Part shown: piece after piece, positions 42,626 through 50,584 of the stretch
Layout of the letters: every line of letters starts with the position of its first letter
How positions within the stretch are numbered: position 1 is the first letter of the stretch
Source: Streptomyces sp. DvalAA-43
GTDB taxonomy: Bacteria; Actinomycetota; Actinomycetes; Streptomycetales; Streptomycetaceae
Direction of reading: 5' to 3'
NCBI RefSeq assembly: GCF_900091725.1
Contig: NZ_FMBW01000071.1
Coordinates: forward strand, 496,001-560,000
Length of the DNA stretch: 64,000 nt
Notes under the pieces: model-generated
Database searches by the model: none
Seen by the model: only the letters and a program-made list of their open reading frames with translations
Told to the model about the DNA's origin: nothing
Made by a program: the position numbers and the translations under genes

Positions 42626-44008
42626 ATGACCTTCTCATTCGAACAGTTGCTCCCGGGGACGCGGCGCGCCCTGCTGCACCGCATCGCCACCGCCCAGTCG
42701 GAGGGCCGCGCGCCCTCTCTCGTCGCCGCGGTACAGCGGCAGGGGCAGACCGTCTGGAGCGGCTCCCGCAGTTGTGTGGACGGGCATGCGCCGGACGCCG
42801 ACACCCAGTTCAGGATCGGGTCCCTCACCAAGACCTTCACCGCGGTGCTGGTCCTGCGCCTGCGTGACGAGGGCCTGCTGGACCTGGACGATCCGCTGGA
42901 GAAGCATCTGCCCGGCACCGGCGTCGGCGGCGTGACGATCCACCAGCTGCTGGGGCACAGCGCGGGACTCGGTGCCGAGTCGCCCGCTCCCTGGTGGGAG
43001 CGGACCCCGGGCTCACTGCGGCCCGAGCTGGCCGATGTGCTCGGCGAGCAGACACGGATGCACCGTCCGGGGCACCGTCACCACTACTCGAACCCCGGCT
43101 ACACGCTGTTGGGCACGCTGGTCGAGAAGGTGCGCGGGGCGAGCTGGGCAGAGGTGCTGCGACACGAGATCCTGGAACCGCTCGGCATGCACCGCACCAG
43201 TCCCCACCCGCAGTCGCCGCACGCGGGCGGCTGGGCCGTGCACCCCTGGGCCGATGTCATGCTGCCCGAACCCGCCGAGGATCTCGGACTGATGGCCCCG
43301 GCCGGTCAGCTCTGGTCCACGACCGGCGACCTCCTGCGCTTCGCGGCGCTCCTGGCCGAGGGGGACGACCGGGTTCTCTGTGCGGCTTCCGTGGAGCAGA
43401 TGCGTGAGCCGTCCGCACCGACCGAGTCCGGCGACTGGCAGTCCAGTTACGGGCTGGGGCTTCAGCTGGTGCGGAGCGGTAGCCGCACGCTCTTCGGGCA
43501 TACGGGGTCACTGCCCGGGTTCCTGGCCGCTCTGTGGATCAGCGTCGAGGACGATGTGGCGGCCGTCGCGCTCACCAATACGACATCGGGACCGATGATC
43601 GGTGGTGTCGCCGCCGACCTCGTGGACATCGTGGCCGAGGCCGAGCCCCGTATCCCGGAGCCCTGGTGCCCGCTGCCGGAGGTGGATGCCGAACTTCTCG
43701 CGCTCACCGGCCCCTGGTACTGGGGCACGCGTCCGAACGTCCTGCGGATGACCCCGAACGGCGGGCTGGAACTCGGACCGTTGCAGGGCGACGGTCGCGG
43801 CGCACGCTTCACCGCACGGCCGGATGGCACCTGGGTCGGCCTTGACGGCTACTACGCGGGGGAGACGTTGCGCGTCGTCCGGAACAGCGACGGCAGCGTG
43901 AACCATCTCGATCTGGGGTCGTTCGTCTTCACGCGGGAGCCGTACGACCCGGCCGCGGCCGTTCCCGGTGGCGTGGACGAGGGCGGATGGCGGGGCCTGG
44001 AAGCCTGA
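42626..44008 (+). CDS. Serine hydrolase, class C beta-lactamase/PBP family
   Basis: A 460-residue penicillin-recognising serine hydrolase without a signal peptide. The active-site SLTK lies at ~64-67, the YSN triad at ~151-153 (HHYSNPGYTLLG) and HTG at ~290-292 (FGHTGSLPGF), so all three catalytic motifs are present. A C-terminal ~110-residue beta domain (~345-460) is added. Being cytosolic, it is more likely an esterase or D-aminopeptidase-like enzyme than a resistance beta-lactamase. Start choice between 42584, 42620 and 42626 is uncertain. Confidence 0.85.
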   Translation: MTFSFEQLLPGTRRALLHRIATAQSEGRAPSLVAAVQRQGQTVWSGSRSCVDGHAPDADTQFRIGSLTKTFTAVLVLRLRDEGLLDLDDPLEKHLPGTGVGGVTIHQLLGHSAGLGAESPAPWWERTPGSLRPELADVLGEQTRMHRPGHRHHYSNPGYTLLGTLVEKVRGASWAEVLRHEILEPLGMHRTSPHPQSPHAGGWAVHPWADVMLPEPAEDLGLMAPAGQLWSTTGDLLRFAALLAEGDDRVLCAASVEQMREPSAPTESGDWQSSYGLGLQLVRSGSRTLFGHTGSLPGFLAALWISVEDDVAAVALTNTTSGPMIGGVAADLVDIVAEAEPRIPEPWCPLPEVDAELLALTGPWYWGTRPNVLRMTPNGGLELGPLQGDGRGARFTARPDGTWVGLDGYYAGETLRVVRNSDGSVNHLDLGSFVFTREPYDPAAAVPGGVDEGGWRGLEA

Positions 44009-44045
44009 ACGCCACGTTTCACGTGAAACGCGACGTTCAGGCTTC
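44000..44045. terminator. Hairpin centred on parS site 8
   Basis: A 46-base inverted repeat (23-bp arms, two mismatches) centred on parS site 8. It includes the stop codon of the serine hydrolase gene. Convergent with the winged-helix gene. Confidence 0.65.
44016..44029. other. parS: parS site 8
   Basis: Perfect GTTTCACGTGAAAC, eight bases after the hydrolase stop. Confidence 0.95.
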
Positions 44046-44056
44046 ACGTTTCGTGC

Positions 44057-44070
44057 GTTTCACGTGAAAC
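44057..44070. other. parS: parS site 9
   Basis: Perfect GTTTCACGTGAAAC, 41 bp from site 8 and 22 bp from the winged-helix gene stop. A half-like TTCACGTTTC lies between the two. Confidence 0.95.
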
Positions 44071-44091
44071 GGGAGGGCGGGACGGGGTCCT

Positions 44092-45255
44092 TCAGGCTGT
44101 CAGCTCCCGTTCCAGCGGGGTGCGGAAGCGTGGCGTGACCCGCGTCCGGCCCACCCACTGCGAGAACCGGGATGCTTCCGCCTCGATCGCGGCGGAAGCA
44201 TCCCGGCCCACGTCGGACAGCAGCCGCCAGACCGGTTCGCCATCGGCCCGCTGAGCCCAGCCGCCCACGATCCCGCCGTTCCACCACACGGTCGGGCCTA
44301 TATTGCCGGACCGGTCGAAGAGGGCTTCCCGATGCCCGGCCGACAGGTGGAATCCGCGGTCGGTCCATCCCATGGCGCTGGGGTCGAGAGCGGGAAGCAG
44401 CGCGGCCCAGGGTTCCGGGGCCGGTTCCGGGGCCAGGTCCTCCGGCAGCACCCGTCCCACGGCTCCGCTGTCCAGCCGGACCTCCTCGGCCCCGATGGCT
44501 GTCAGTGCCTTGCGGGCCGTGCCCAGGCCCCAGCCCGTCCACCACGTGAGATCGGCCTCGGTCGCCGGGCCGTAGGCGCGGAGCCACCGACGGGCCAGCT
44601 CGGCCCGTGCCTGTTCGGGCTCCTCGAACGGCCAGGGCTCGGCTACCGTCCAGCGGAACTGGCTGGAGGTCCAGGAACCACGGGGCCGGTCCCGGCGGAT
44701 CCGGCCTTCGGCCGCCAGGATCCGGATGACACGGGTGGCGACGCCCTGGATGGTCTCGGCCCTCTTCCCGGGGAAGACGGTGATCTTCGTGCGGAGCGCC
44801 GCCACGGCGGCGGAGAGCTCGGCGCCGGTGGCCGTGGAGCGGTCGGCGAGAGCGGCGAGGGTCTGCTGTTCGGTGTCGGCGAGCCAGCGCTCGTCCAGGC
44901 CGTTGCCGTCGTCGGCCAGGTGCTTGACGAAGGTCCGGCGTTCCTTGGCGGCCACGGCCCTGGCGTTCGAGGCGTCGACGCAGGGGGCGAGCTCCCGCGA
45001 CACGACGAAAAGGGTGTTCCGCATGGAAAGCTGCCGGACCAGCGAGACGTCCCCGTAGAGAGCCTGCTCCACCGGGTCGACACTCGCCTCGGACATGCGG
45101 GCACAGGTGGAGAGGAAGACGGTGGCGGCGTCAGTGGCGTGCAGCGCGACGACCGCGTCGGCCACGGAGACCGGGGAATGGGCCCGTGCGGACGGAGCCA
45201 GGAGATGGCGTCGGCCGAGTCTGATCCTGCGCTGTTCATCACTGATGCGGTGCAT
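44092..45255 (-). CDS. Winged-helix (HTH_42/AlkZ-like) protein
   Basis: A 387-residue protein of the winged-helix HTH_42 superfamily, which includes AlkZ/YcaQ DNA glycosylases that unhook cross-links. The N-terminal region reads RLGRRHLLAP and ADAVVALHATDAATVFLSTCARM (~32-54). In AlkZ this position carries the catalytic QxQ, which is replaced here by HAT. The TWWTGWG repeat and PSAMGWTDRGFHL region are conserved in this actinobacterial group. Whether it is a glycosylase is uncertain. The ATG at 45255 has GGAGG six bases upstream. Confidence 0.78.
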   Translation of the reverse strand: MHRISDEQRRIRLGRRHLLAPSARAHSPVSVADAVVALHATDAATVFLSTCARMSEASVDPVEQALYGDVSLVRQLSMRNTLFVVSRELAPCVDASNARAVAAKERRTFVKHLADDGNGLDERWLADTEQQTLAALADRSTATGAELSAAVAALRTKITVFPGKRAETIQGVATRVIRILAAEGRIRRDRPRGSWTSSQFRWTVAEPWPFEEPEQARAELARRWLRAYGPATEADLTWWTGWGLGTARKALTAIGAEEVRLDSGAVGRVLPEDLAPEPAPEPWAALLPALDPSAMGWTDRGFHLSAGHREALFDRSGNIGPTVWWNGGIVGGWAQRADGEPVWRLLSDVGRDASAAIEAEASRFSQWVGRTRVTPRFRTPLERELTA

Positions 45256-45322
45256 GGACGACCTCCCGGATTCCGGACGGACTGGGGTCGGAACGGGATC
45301 AGAACTGGGATCGGAACGGGGA

Positions 45323-45775
45323 TCAGAGCGCGAGCTTGAAGCCCACATGACTGGCGGTGAATCCGAGCCGCTCGTAGAAACGATGGGCATCGGTCCGGGT
45401 CACATCGGACGTCAGCTGGACCAACTGGCAGCCCTGGCGCCGGGATTCGTCCACGGCCCACTCGATCAGCAGGGTGCCGAGGCCGCTGCCGCGCTCGTCG
45501 GCGTGGACGCGGACGCCCTCGATGACCGAGCGGGTCGAGCCGCGCCGGGAAAGCCCGGGAATCACGGTCAGCTGAAGGGTTCCGACGACGCGGCCCTCGC
45601 GCACGGCGACGACCACATGCTGGTTCGGGTCGTCCACCAGCCGCCGGAATGCGGCGTGGTACGGATCCAGGTCGTCCGGTGACTCACGCTGTGCGCCCAG
45701 CGGATCATCGGCGAGCATCGCCACGATCGCGGGAATGTCGTCGAGGTCGGCCGGCCGTATGTCGAGATCGCTCAT
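45323..45775 (-). CDS. GNAT family N-acetyltransferase
   Basis: A 150-residue single-domain GNAT protein. It opens with SDLDIRPADLDDIPAIVAML, and the acetyl-CoA loop is VRVHADERGSGLGTLLIEWA (~90-109, R-x-x-G-x-G). It ends FYERLGFTASHVGFKLAL. The substrate is unknown. The frame is open upstream through the 27-bp repeat array, but the ATG at 45775 gives the expected fold start. Confidence 0.86.
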   Translation of the reverse strand: MSDLDIRPADLDDIPAIVAMLADDPLGAQRESPDDLDPYHAAFRRLVDDPNQHVVVAVREGRVVGTLQLTVIPGLSRRGSTRSVIEGVRVHADERGSGLGTLLIEWAVDESRRQGCQLVQLTSDVTRTDAHRFYERLGFTASHVGFKLAL

Positions 45776-45833
45776 GATCGGCAGGGTACGCAGATCATCC
45801 GGATGGTGCTGCGTTTCGTCGAGTCCCGCGGGC

Positions 45834-46022
45834 CTGTCGTGACCACGCGGCGACTCACGCCTGTCGTGACCACGCGGCGACTCACGCCTGTCGTGACCAC
45901 GCGGCGACTCACGCCTGTCGTGACCACGCGGCGACTCACGCCTGTCGTGACCACGCGGCGACTCACGCCCGTCGTGACCACGCGGCGACTCACGCCCGTC
46001 GTGACCACGCGGCGACTCACGC
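45834..46022. repeat. Minisatellite, seven 27-bp tandem units
   Basis: Exactly seven contiguous 27-bp units (189 bp) at 45834, 45861, 45888, 45915, 45942, 45969 and 45996. The first bases of each unit are CTGTCGTGACC, or CCGTCGTGACC in the last two, and the last are GCGACTCACGC. The unit nearest marR contains the marR stop codon, and each unit repeats that stop in the same frame. There are no spacers, so it is not a CRISPR array. Confidence 0.97.
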
Positions 46023-46484
46023 GATCTGCGCAGGCGCCCGCAGTTCCTCGACTGCTCTGACCAGCGGGGCCAGCTCGGGGCTCTTCGCGGCCTCGTCCAA
46101 CGCGGCACGCAGCGCACTGTCATTGGTCGGCCGGGCCTCGGCGAGCAGGGCGAGACCGGCCTCCGTGACATCGGTGTAGATGCCCCGGCGATCGGTGTCG
46201 CAGAGGTACCGCGTCAGCAGACCGCGGTCTTCGAGGCGGGTGACCAGGCGGGTGGTGGCGCTCTGGCTGAGTACGACGGCGTCCGCGACCTGCTTCATCT
46301 GAAGATGTCCACCAGGGCCGTTGTGCTGCCGGCTCAGGACGCCGAGCAGGGAGTACTCCCGCACGCTCAGCCCGTGCCCGGACTGGAGCGCCCGCTCGAT
46401 GCGGGCCTCGATCTTTCCGTGGAGCAAGGAGAGAGCGCACCAGCCCTGGGAGAGGGCGGTGAGTGCGGGGTCTGTCGCTGTCAT
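46017..46484 (-). CDS. MarR family transcriptional regulator
   Basis: A 155-residue winged-helix repressor. The DNA-binding domain (~35-115) contains LSVREYSLLGVLSRQ, VVLSQSATTRLVTRLEDRGLL and the beta-wing LCDTDRRGIYTDVTEAG. Terminal helices dimerise. It is divergent from an MFS exporter gene (142 bp gap), the usual arrangement in which MarR represses the exporter and is released by a ligand. Its stop codon lies in the last unit of the 27-bp repeat array. Confidence 0.9.
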   Translation of the reverse strand: MTATDPALTALSQGWCALSLLHGKIEARIERALQSGHGLSVREYSLLGVLSRQHNGPGGHLQMKQVADAVVLSQSATTRLVTRLEDRGLLTRYLCDTDRRGIYTDVTEAGLALLAEARPTNDSALRAALDEAAKSPELAPLVRAVEELRAPAQIA

Positions 46485-46550
46485 GGGGTCTCTCCTCCGT
46501 GTCGGAGCCGCTTGCCACCAGGATAGGCGACTACCGCAATAGCCCGCGCT

Positions 46551-46575
46551 TGCAATTAATCAGCGTCTGCAATTA
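46551..46575. promoter_or_regulatory. Candidate MarR operator (TGCAATTA repeats)
   Basis: Two direct copies of TGCAATTA at 46551-46558 and 46568-46575, 17 bp apart, in an AT-rich patch between marR and the MFS gene. Position and AT content fit a MarR operator. The symmetry is direct rather than inverted. Confidence 0.5.
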
Positions 46576-46625
46576 TTGTGGACGCTCGTAAGACGCAGGC
46601 GCAATCTTCAGGGAAGGTGAAACCC

Positions 46626-47837
46626 ATGCCGCTCGCGCTCCTAGCCCTCGCCATCGGGGCTTTCGGTATCGGGACCACCGAGTTCGTGATCATGGGGTTG
46701 CTCCCCGAGGTTGCCGCGGACTTCCAGGTCTCGATCCCGACCGCAGGATTCCTCGTCACGGGCTACGCACTCGGCGTCGTCCTCGGTGCCCCGCTGATGA
46801 CGGCCCTCGGCACCCGGGTCCCCCGCAAACGCATGCTGATGCTGCTCATGGGGCTGTTCGTCGTGGGCAATGTCGTCTCGGCGGTCGCCCCCGTCTTCGG
46901 TGTGATGGTCGTCGGCCGGGTGATCGCCTCGCTCGCCCACGGTGCCTTCTTCGGCATCGGAACGGTCGTCGCGGCCGACCTGGTCGCTCCCCACAAGAAG
47001 GCCGGCGCGATCGCCATGATGTTCACCGGCCTCACCGTGGCCAATCTCGTCGGTGTACCGCTGGGCACCTACATCGGGCAGAGCATCGGCTGGCGGACCA
47101 CGTTCTTCGCCGTCGCCGCGATCGGCGTCATCGGCCTGCTCGGTGTCGCCAGGCTCGTCCCCGAACAGCAACAGCACGAGGGTGTACGGCTCCGCGACGA
47201 ACTGGCCGCGTTCCGCAATGTGCAGGTCCTGCTGGCCATGGGGATGACGGTGCTGGGCTTCGGCGGAGTCTTCGCGGCGATCACCTACATCACCCCGATG
47301 ATGACCGAGATCGCCGGATACTCCGCGTCGTCCGTCACCTGGCTGCTGGTTCTTCTCGGACTGGGCATGGTGGGCGGCAATCTGATCGGCGGCAGGTTCG
47401 CCGACCGCCGTCTGATGCCACTGCTGTACGTGTCGCTGGGCGCCCTCGCCGTGGTTCTCGCCCTGTTCACCCTGACCGCTCACAACAAGATCGCCTCGGC
47501 CGTCACCATCGTGCTCATCGGCGGCCTGGGCTTCGCGACCGTGCCGCCGCTGCAGAAGCGGGTGCTCGACCAGGCGGCCGGTGCTCCCACCCTCGCCTCC
47601 GCGGCCAACATCGGCGCCTTCAACCTCGGCAACGCGCTCTCGGCGTGGCTCGGCGGCCTGGTCATCGCGGCCGGCCTCGGCTACACGGCTCCCAACTGGG
47701 TCGGCGCGGCCCTGGCAGCCTCGGCACTGGCCCTCGCGGTCGTCTCCGGTGTGCTGGAGCGCCGCACGGTCACGCCCAGCCGGCTTGTCGCCCGGCACAG
47801 CCCCGAACCGTCCCTGGAGTTCGCGTCCCAACGCTGA
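46626..47837 (+). CDS. MFS exporter (DHA1, AraJ/YdhP-like)
   Basis: A 403-residue 12-helix transporter of the DHA1 drug/sugar efflux type. The opening LALAIGAFGIGTTEFVIMGLLPEVA (~6-30) and the loop LGTRVPRKRMLMLLMGLF are characteristic of AraJ/YdhP proteins. ATG at 46626 has GGAAGG upstream. An in-frame GTG at 46578 is less likely. It is probably repressed by the divergent MarR and followed by a GlcG-like gene 86 bp downstream. Confidence 0.9.
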   Translation: MPLALLALAIGAFGIGTTEFVIMGLLPEVAADFQVSIPTAGFLVTGYALGVVLGAPLMTALGTRVPRKRMLMLLMGLFVVGNVVSAVAPVFGVMVVGRVIASLAHGAFFGIGTVVAADLVAPHKKAGAIAMMFTGLTVANLVGVPLGTYIGQSIGWRTTFFAVAAIGVIGLLGVARLVPEQQQHEGVRLRDELAAFRNVQVLLAMGMTVLGFGGVFAAITYITPMMTEIAGYSASSVTWLLVLLGLGMVGGNLIGGRFADRRLMPLLYVSLGALAVVLALFTLTAHNKIASAVTIVLIGGLGFATVPPLQKRVLDQAAGAPTLASAANIGAFNLGNALSAWLGGLVIAAGLGYTAPNWVGAALAASALALAVVSGVLERRTVTPSRLVARHSPEPSLEFASQR

Positions 47838-47923
47838 ACCCGCTCACCCGCCCCACAGGCACCCACCCCTCCACCGAGCTCAGCACGTGACCGCACCACC
47901 GCGCACCAAGGAGTCACCCCCCC

Positions 47924-48349
47924 ATGAACACCACCGCTGTCGCCGTCGCCCCCCTGACGACCCCGGACGCCGAAGCACTGATCGACGCGGCCCGTACCGC
48001 TGCCGAAGTCTCCGGCGTCGCGGTTGCCGTCACCGTCCTCGACGCGGGCGGCCATCTGCTCGCCTTCCGGCGCGATGACCGGGCCGTCCTCATCGCGGGC
48101 GAGACCAGCACCCGCAAGGCGTACACGGCCCTCCAGCTCGACGCCCCCACGGCCGACCTCGTCGACGCGGTGCGCCCCGGCGGGCTCTTCCACACGCTGC
48201 CCACCGCCCTGGACCGGCCGTTGCTCTTCATCGCCGGTGGTGTTCCGGTGCACCGCGACGGCCGACTCATCGGCGCCATCGGCGTCGGCGGAGGCGCCCC
48301 CGACCAGGATCACGGCTTCGCGACGGCTGCTGTGAAGGCCCTCGCCTGA
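47924..48349 (+). CDS. GlcG/HbpS-like haem-binding family protein
   Basis: A 141-residue GlcG/HbpS family protein. Typical family stretches are VAVTVLDAGGHLLAFRRDD (~34-52), AGETSTRKAYTALQL (~57-71) and GGVPVHRDGRLIGAIGVGGG (~102-121). Some members bind haem or degrade it, others have unknown ligands. There is no signal peptide, unlike HbpS. AAGGAG lies upstream of the ATG. It may be co-transcribed with the MFS gene. Confidence 0.85.
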   Translation: MNTTAVAVAPLTTPDAEALIDAARTAAEVSGVAVAVTVLDAGGHLLAFRRDDRAVLIAGETSTRKAYTALQLDAPTADLVDAVRPGGLFHTLPTALDRPLLFIAGGVPVHRDGRLIGAIGVGGGAPDQDHGFATAAVKALA

Positions 48350-48350
48350 C

Positions 48351-48395
48351 GCGCGTACGGCCTGCGGCCGTGACGGTTCCGGGCCGTACACGCGC
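48351..48395. terminator. Convergent hairpin, GlcG/GNAT genes
   Basis: Eight-bp perfect core GTACGGCC / GGCCGTAC with further GCGC pairing outside, in the 52-bp gap between convergent stops. Confidence 0.5.
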
Positions 48396-48401
48396 CGACG
48401 C

Positions 48402-49271
48402 TCAGCCCGTCGCCACGGTCAGCGGTGCATAGCGACGGGTCCAGTCGCCCGGCAGGTCCGAGGTCCCGAGCGTCATTACCGTGGTCGCGGAGCCGAGCCG
48501 CAGACCGCACTTCTCGAACCAGTCGAGCAGCTCGGTGTGGCGTGCGTCGATGTCCGCGCGCAGGGGCAGATCCGTCGCCTCCGCGAGAGAGGCGACGAGT
48601 GCCTGAGCCGTGGCGGTGTCGCGCGCGATCAGCGGGCCGACCACATGCGTCCGTTCGCTCGGCCAGGCCGCCGCATAGCCGATGAGCTCTCCCTCGGCCC
48701 GTGCGACCCGGATGTGGTCGGCGTACGCGGGCAGCCGGGCGAGGAGGTGGGTGCGGTCGGCACCGAAGACGTCCGAGTCCAGCCGGACCATGGCGTGCAG
48801 GTCCTCCGCCGTGGCCGGGCGGACGGTCACGCCGTCGAGGCTCTCGCCGGTCGGCCGGAAGAAGCCGGTGATCCGCTGCGAGCGGCCCACGACCGAGAAG
48901 CCGAGCTGCTCGTAGAGCGGTTGCCCGGCGGCTGTCGCGTAGAGGCTGATCGGAATGGATCCGCACTCGGCGATCACACGGTTCATCAGATGCCGGGCGA
49001 CCCCCTGCCGCGCGTACCGCTCCGCGACGAGCAGCATGCCGAGGGCGTTCAGCCGTGGGCCATAGGTGGTCACCACACAGCTGGCCATCAACCCCTTGCC
49101 CCCGGGGTCGTCCACGCCGTAGCCGGTTCCGGCGGCGAGGAGCAGGCGCCACCTGTGCTCATCCCGTGGCCAGCCACGGTCCTCGCAGAGGTCGGCGCAG
49201 GCGACCAGGTCACCCGGGGTGAGGCGCCGAACGGGCGGTTCGGCGATCGGACGGGGCAGTGAGCTGGGCAT
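48402..49271 (-). CDS. Two-domain GNAT acetyltransferase
   Basis: A 289-residue protein with an N-terminal GNAT domain (~15-140; acetyl-CoA loop VAERYARQGVARHLMNRVIA and YEQLGFSVVGRSQRI) and a C-terminal second GNAT-like domain (~150-289; VRPATAEDLHAMVRLDSDVFG, DWFEKCGLRLG). This matches the Acetyltransf_18-type architecture, whose substrates are unknown. It is followed by a short gap to a small membrane gene whose stop is 5 bp from its start. Confidence 0.83.
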   Translation of the reverse strand: MPSSLPRPIAEPPVRRLTPGDLVACADLCEDRGWPRDEHRWRLLLAAGTGYGVDDPGGKGLMASCVVTTYGPRLNALGMLLVAERYARQGVARHLMNRVIAECGSIPISLYATAAGQPLYEQLGFSVVGRSQRITGFFRPTGESLDGVTVRPATAEDLHAMVRLDSDVFGADRTHLLARLPAYADHIRVARAEGELIGYAAAWPSERTHVVGPLIARDTATAQALVASLAEATDLPLRADIDARHTELLDWFEKCGLRLGSATTVMTLGTSDLPGDWTRRYAPLTVATG

Positions 49272-49276
49272 GGAGG

Positions 49277-49843
49277 TCAGGCTGTACGACCCGGTGTTCG
49301 TACGTCCACTCTTTTACCGGAGGCGGATTTATCGGAGGTGGATTTACCGGAGGCGGATGGGCGGCGCAGCCGTCGGCCGCGCCGGGTCGGCCCCCAGGGC
49401 TTCAGTACCGATATCGCGGTGATGAAGAGGTACGTCGCCGTCGCCACCGACGGAGCGATCACCAGGTCGATATCGACGGTGCCACGGGCAGCGGCCTCGT
49501 CGATGCCGGGCCGCAGGGAGAAGACGGACAGTGCCACGGTGATCAGGGTGAGCCAGAACTTCGTCCAGACCCAACGGTGCCTGGCCAGCCCCCATGGTGT
49601 CCCGAGCGCCAGAACGAGGCCGCTGAACAGTGAGAACAGGGAGACCGGTACGACCAGCCAGTCCCCGAAGATCTTCATGGCACGGGTGGCGGCCCCTGCG
49701 GTGGCGGGGTCCGCGGTGGAGAGGGCCGCGATGGCGAGCGCCAGCAGTCCTACGGTCAGTCCCAGCCAGCTCACGGATACCGCGACATGGGCCACCAGGA
49801 GGCTGCGGCGGGCGGAGCGTTTGAGTGGTTTCACGTGAAACAC
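49277..49843 (-). CDS. Four-helix membrane protein (DUF2269-like)
   Basis: A 188-residue membrane protein with about four helices: LLVAHVAVSVSWLGLTVGLL (~15-34), WLVVPVSLFSLFSGLVLALG (~62-81), FWLTLITVALSVFSL (~95-109) and SVATATYLFITAISVL (~128-143). The C-terminal tail is encoded by three 15-bp repeats (Ser/Gly/Lys-rich). The GTG at 49843 reads directly through parS site 10 (Val-Phe-His-Val-Lys). GTG 49834 is an alternative. The upstream open frame to 50002 also has gene-like codon use. The function is unknown. Confidence 0.7.
   Translation of the reverse strand: MFHVKPLKRSARRSLLVAHVAVSVSWLGLTVGLLALAIAALSTADPATAGAATRAMKIFGDWLVVPVSLFSLFSGLVLALGTPWGLARHRWVWTKFWLTLITVALSVFSLRPGIDEAAARGTVDIDLVIAPSVATATYLFITAISVLKPWGPTRRGRRLRRPSASGKSTSDKSASGKRVDVRTPGRTA
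49317..49361. repeat. Three 15-bp tandem repeats in a coding 3' end
   Basis: Units at 49317, 49332 and 49347 (CCGGAGGCGGATTTA and variants). They encode the repeated Ser/Gly/Lys tail of the membrane protein. Confidence 0.85.
49828..49841. other. parS: parS site 10
   Basis: Perfect GTTTCACGTGAAAC at the start of the DUF2269-like gene. It is the parS site farthest from oriC in the window, about 45 kb away. Confidence 0.95.
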
Positions 49844-50041
49844 GGTGCCGGGTGCTGAGCGATCGGGCGTCCGACAGCGGGAGTAATCGCGCGTACTGGC
49901 CTCGGCGTACAGCACGCGTTCCTCAAGGCGCTCGTCGGGGATGTCGCGGAGCGCGGCGACCGGCGTCCCGTGGAGGTCTCCCACGGGGCACGCAGTGATC
50001 ACGACCTGTACGGCATTCCGGCCCTCCCCGAGCGGCGGAGG

Positions 50042-50521
50042 TCAGCCCAGGTCGGGTGCGTGCATCGCGCGTACGCCCTCGATATTGCCGTCCAGGTAGT
50101 GCCGCAGCGACAGCGGCACCAGATGGACGGCGGCGATCCCCATCCGGCTGAACGGCACCCGCACGATGTCGTACTCCCCGCACGGATCGTCGATCTCGGG
50201 GCCGTGCCTCCGGGACGGGTCCATCGACTCCAGTCGGCAGACGAAGAAGTGCTGGACCTTCACGCCCTTCACCCCGCCGCCCTCGATGTGCTCCACGGTG
50301 TCGACGAAACAGGGGACCACATCGGTGATCTTGGCGCCGAGCTCCTCGTCCACCTCGCGGTGCAGGGCATCGACCACGGTCGCGTCCTCGGGTTCGACCC
50401 CGCCGCCGGGTGTGAGCCAGTAGGGATCCACCCCGGGCTTGGTGCGCTTGATGAGGATCAGGTCGTTGCCGTCGAGCAGGATGGCGCGTGCGGTGCGCTT
50501 GACCACAGGACGTTCGGTCAT
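50042..50521 (-). CDS. Nudix hydrolase
   Basis: A 159-residue pyrophosphohydrolase of the Nudix fold. The box is present as GGGVEPEDATVVDALHREVDEELGA (read from ~39 to 63 in two halves at ALH), with REVDEELGA intact. Compared with GX5EX7REUXEEXGU there are two extra residues between the first Glu and REU. The substrate is unknown. It precedes no obvious operon partner. Confidence 0.86.
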   Translation of the reverse strand: MTERPVVKRTARAILLDGNDLILIKRTKPGVDPYWLTPGGGVEPEDATVVDALHREVDEELGAKITDVVPCFVDTVEHIEGGGVKGVKVQHFFVCRLESMDPSRRHGPEIDDPCGEYDIVRVPFSRMGIAAVHLVPLSLRHYLDGNIEGVRAMHAPDLG

Positions 50522-50584
50522 GGCAAGAGAGTGGCCCGCGGAACCTGTTCTGAAACACCGGACCGGTGCCGGGCCGTCCTGCGC

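Noticed and set aside
42626..44008. Antibiotic-resistance beta-lactamase
   Set aside because: No signal peptide and an extra C-terminal domain, so it is better called a cytosolic serine hydrolase of the same fold.
45834..46022. CRISPR array
   Set aside because: Repeats are directly adjacent with no unique spacers, and no cas genes are nearby.
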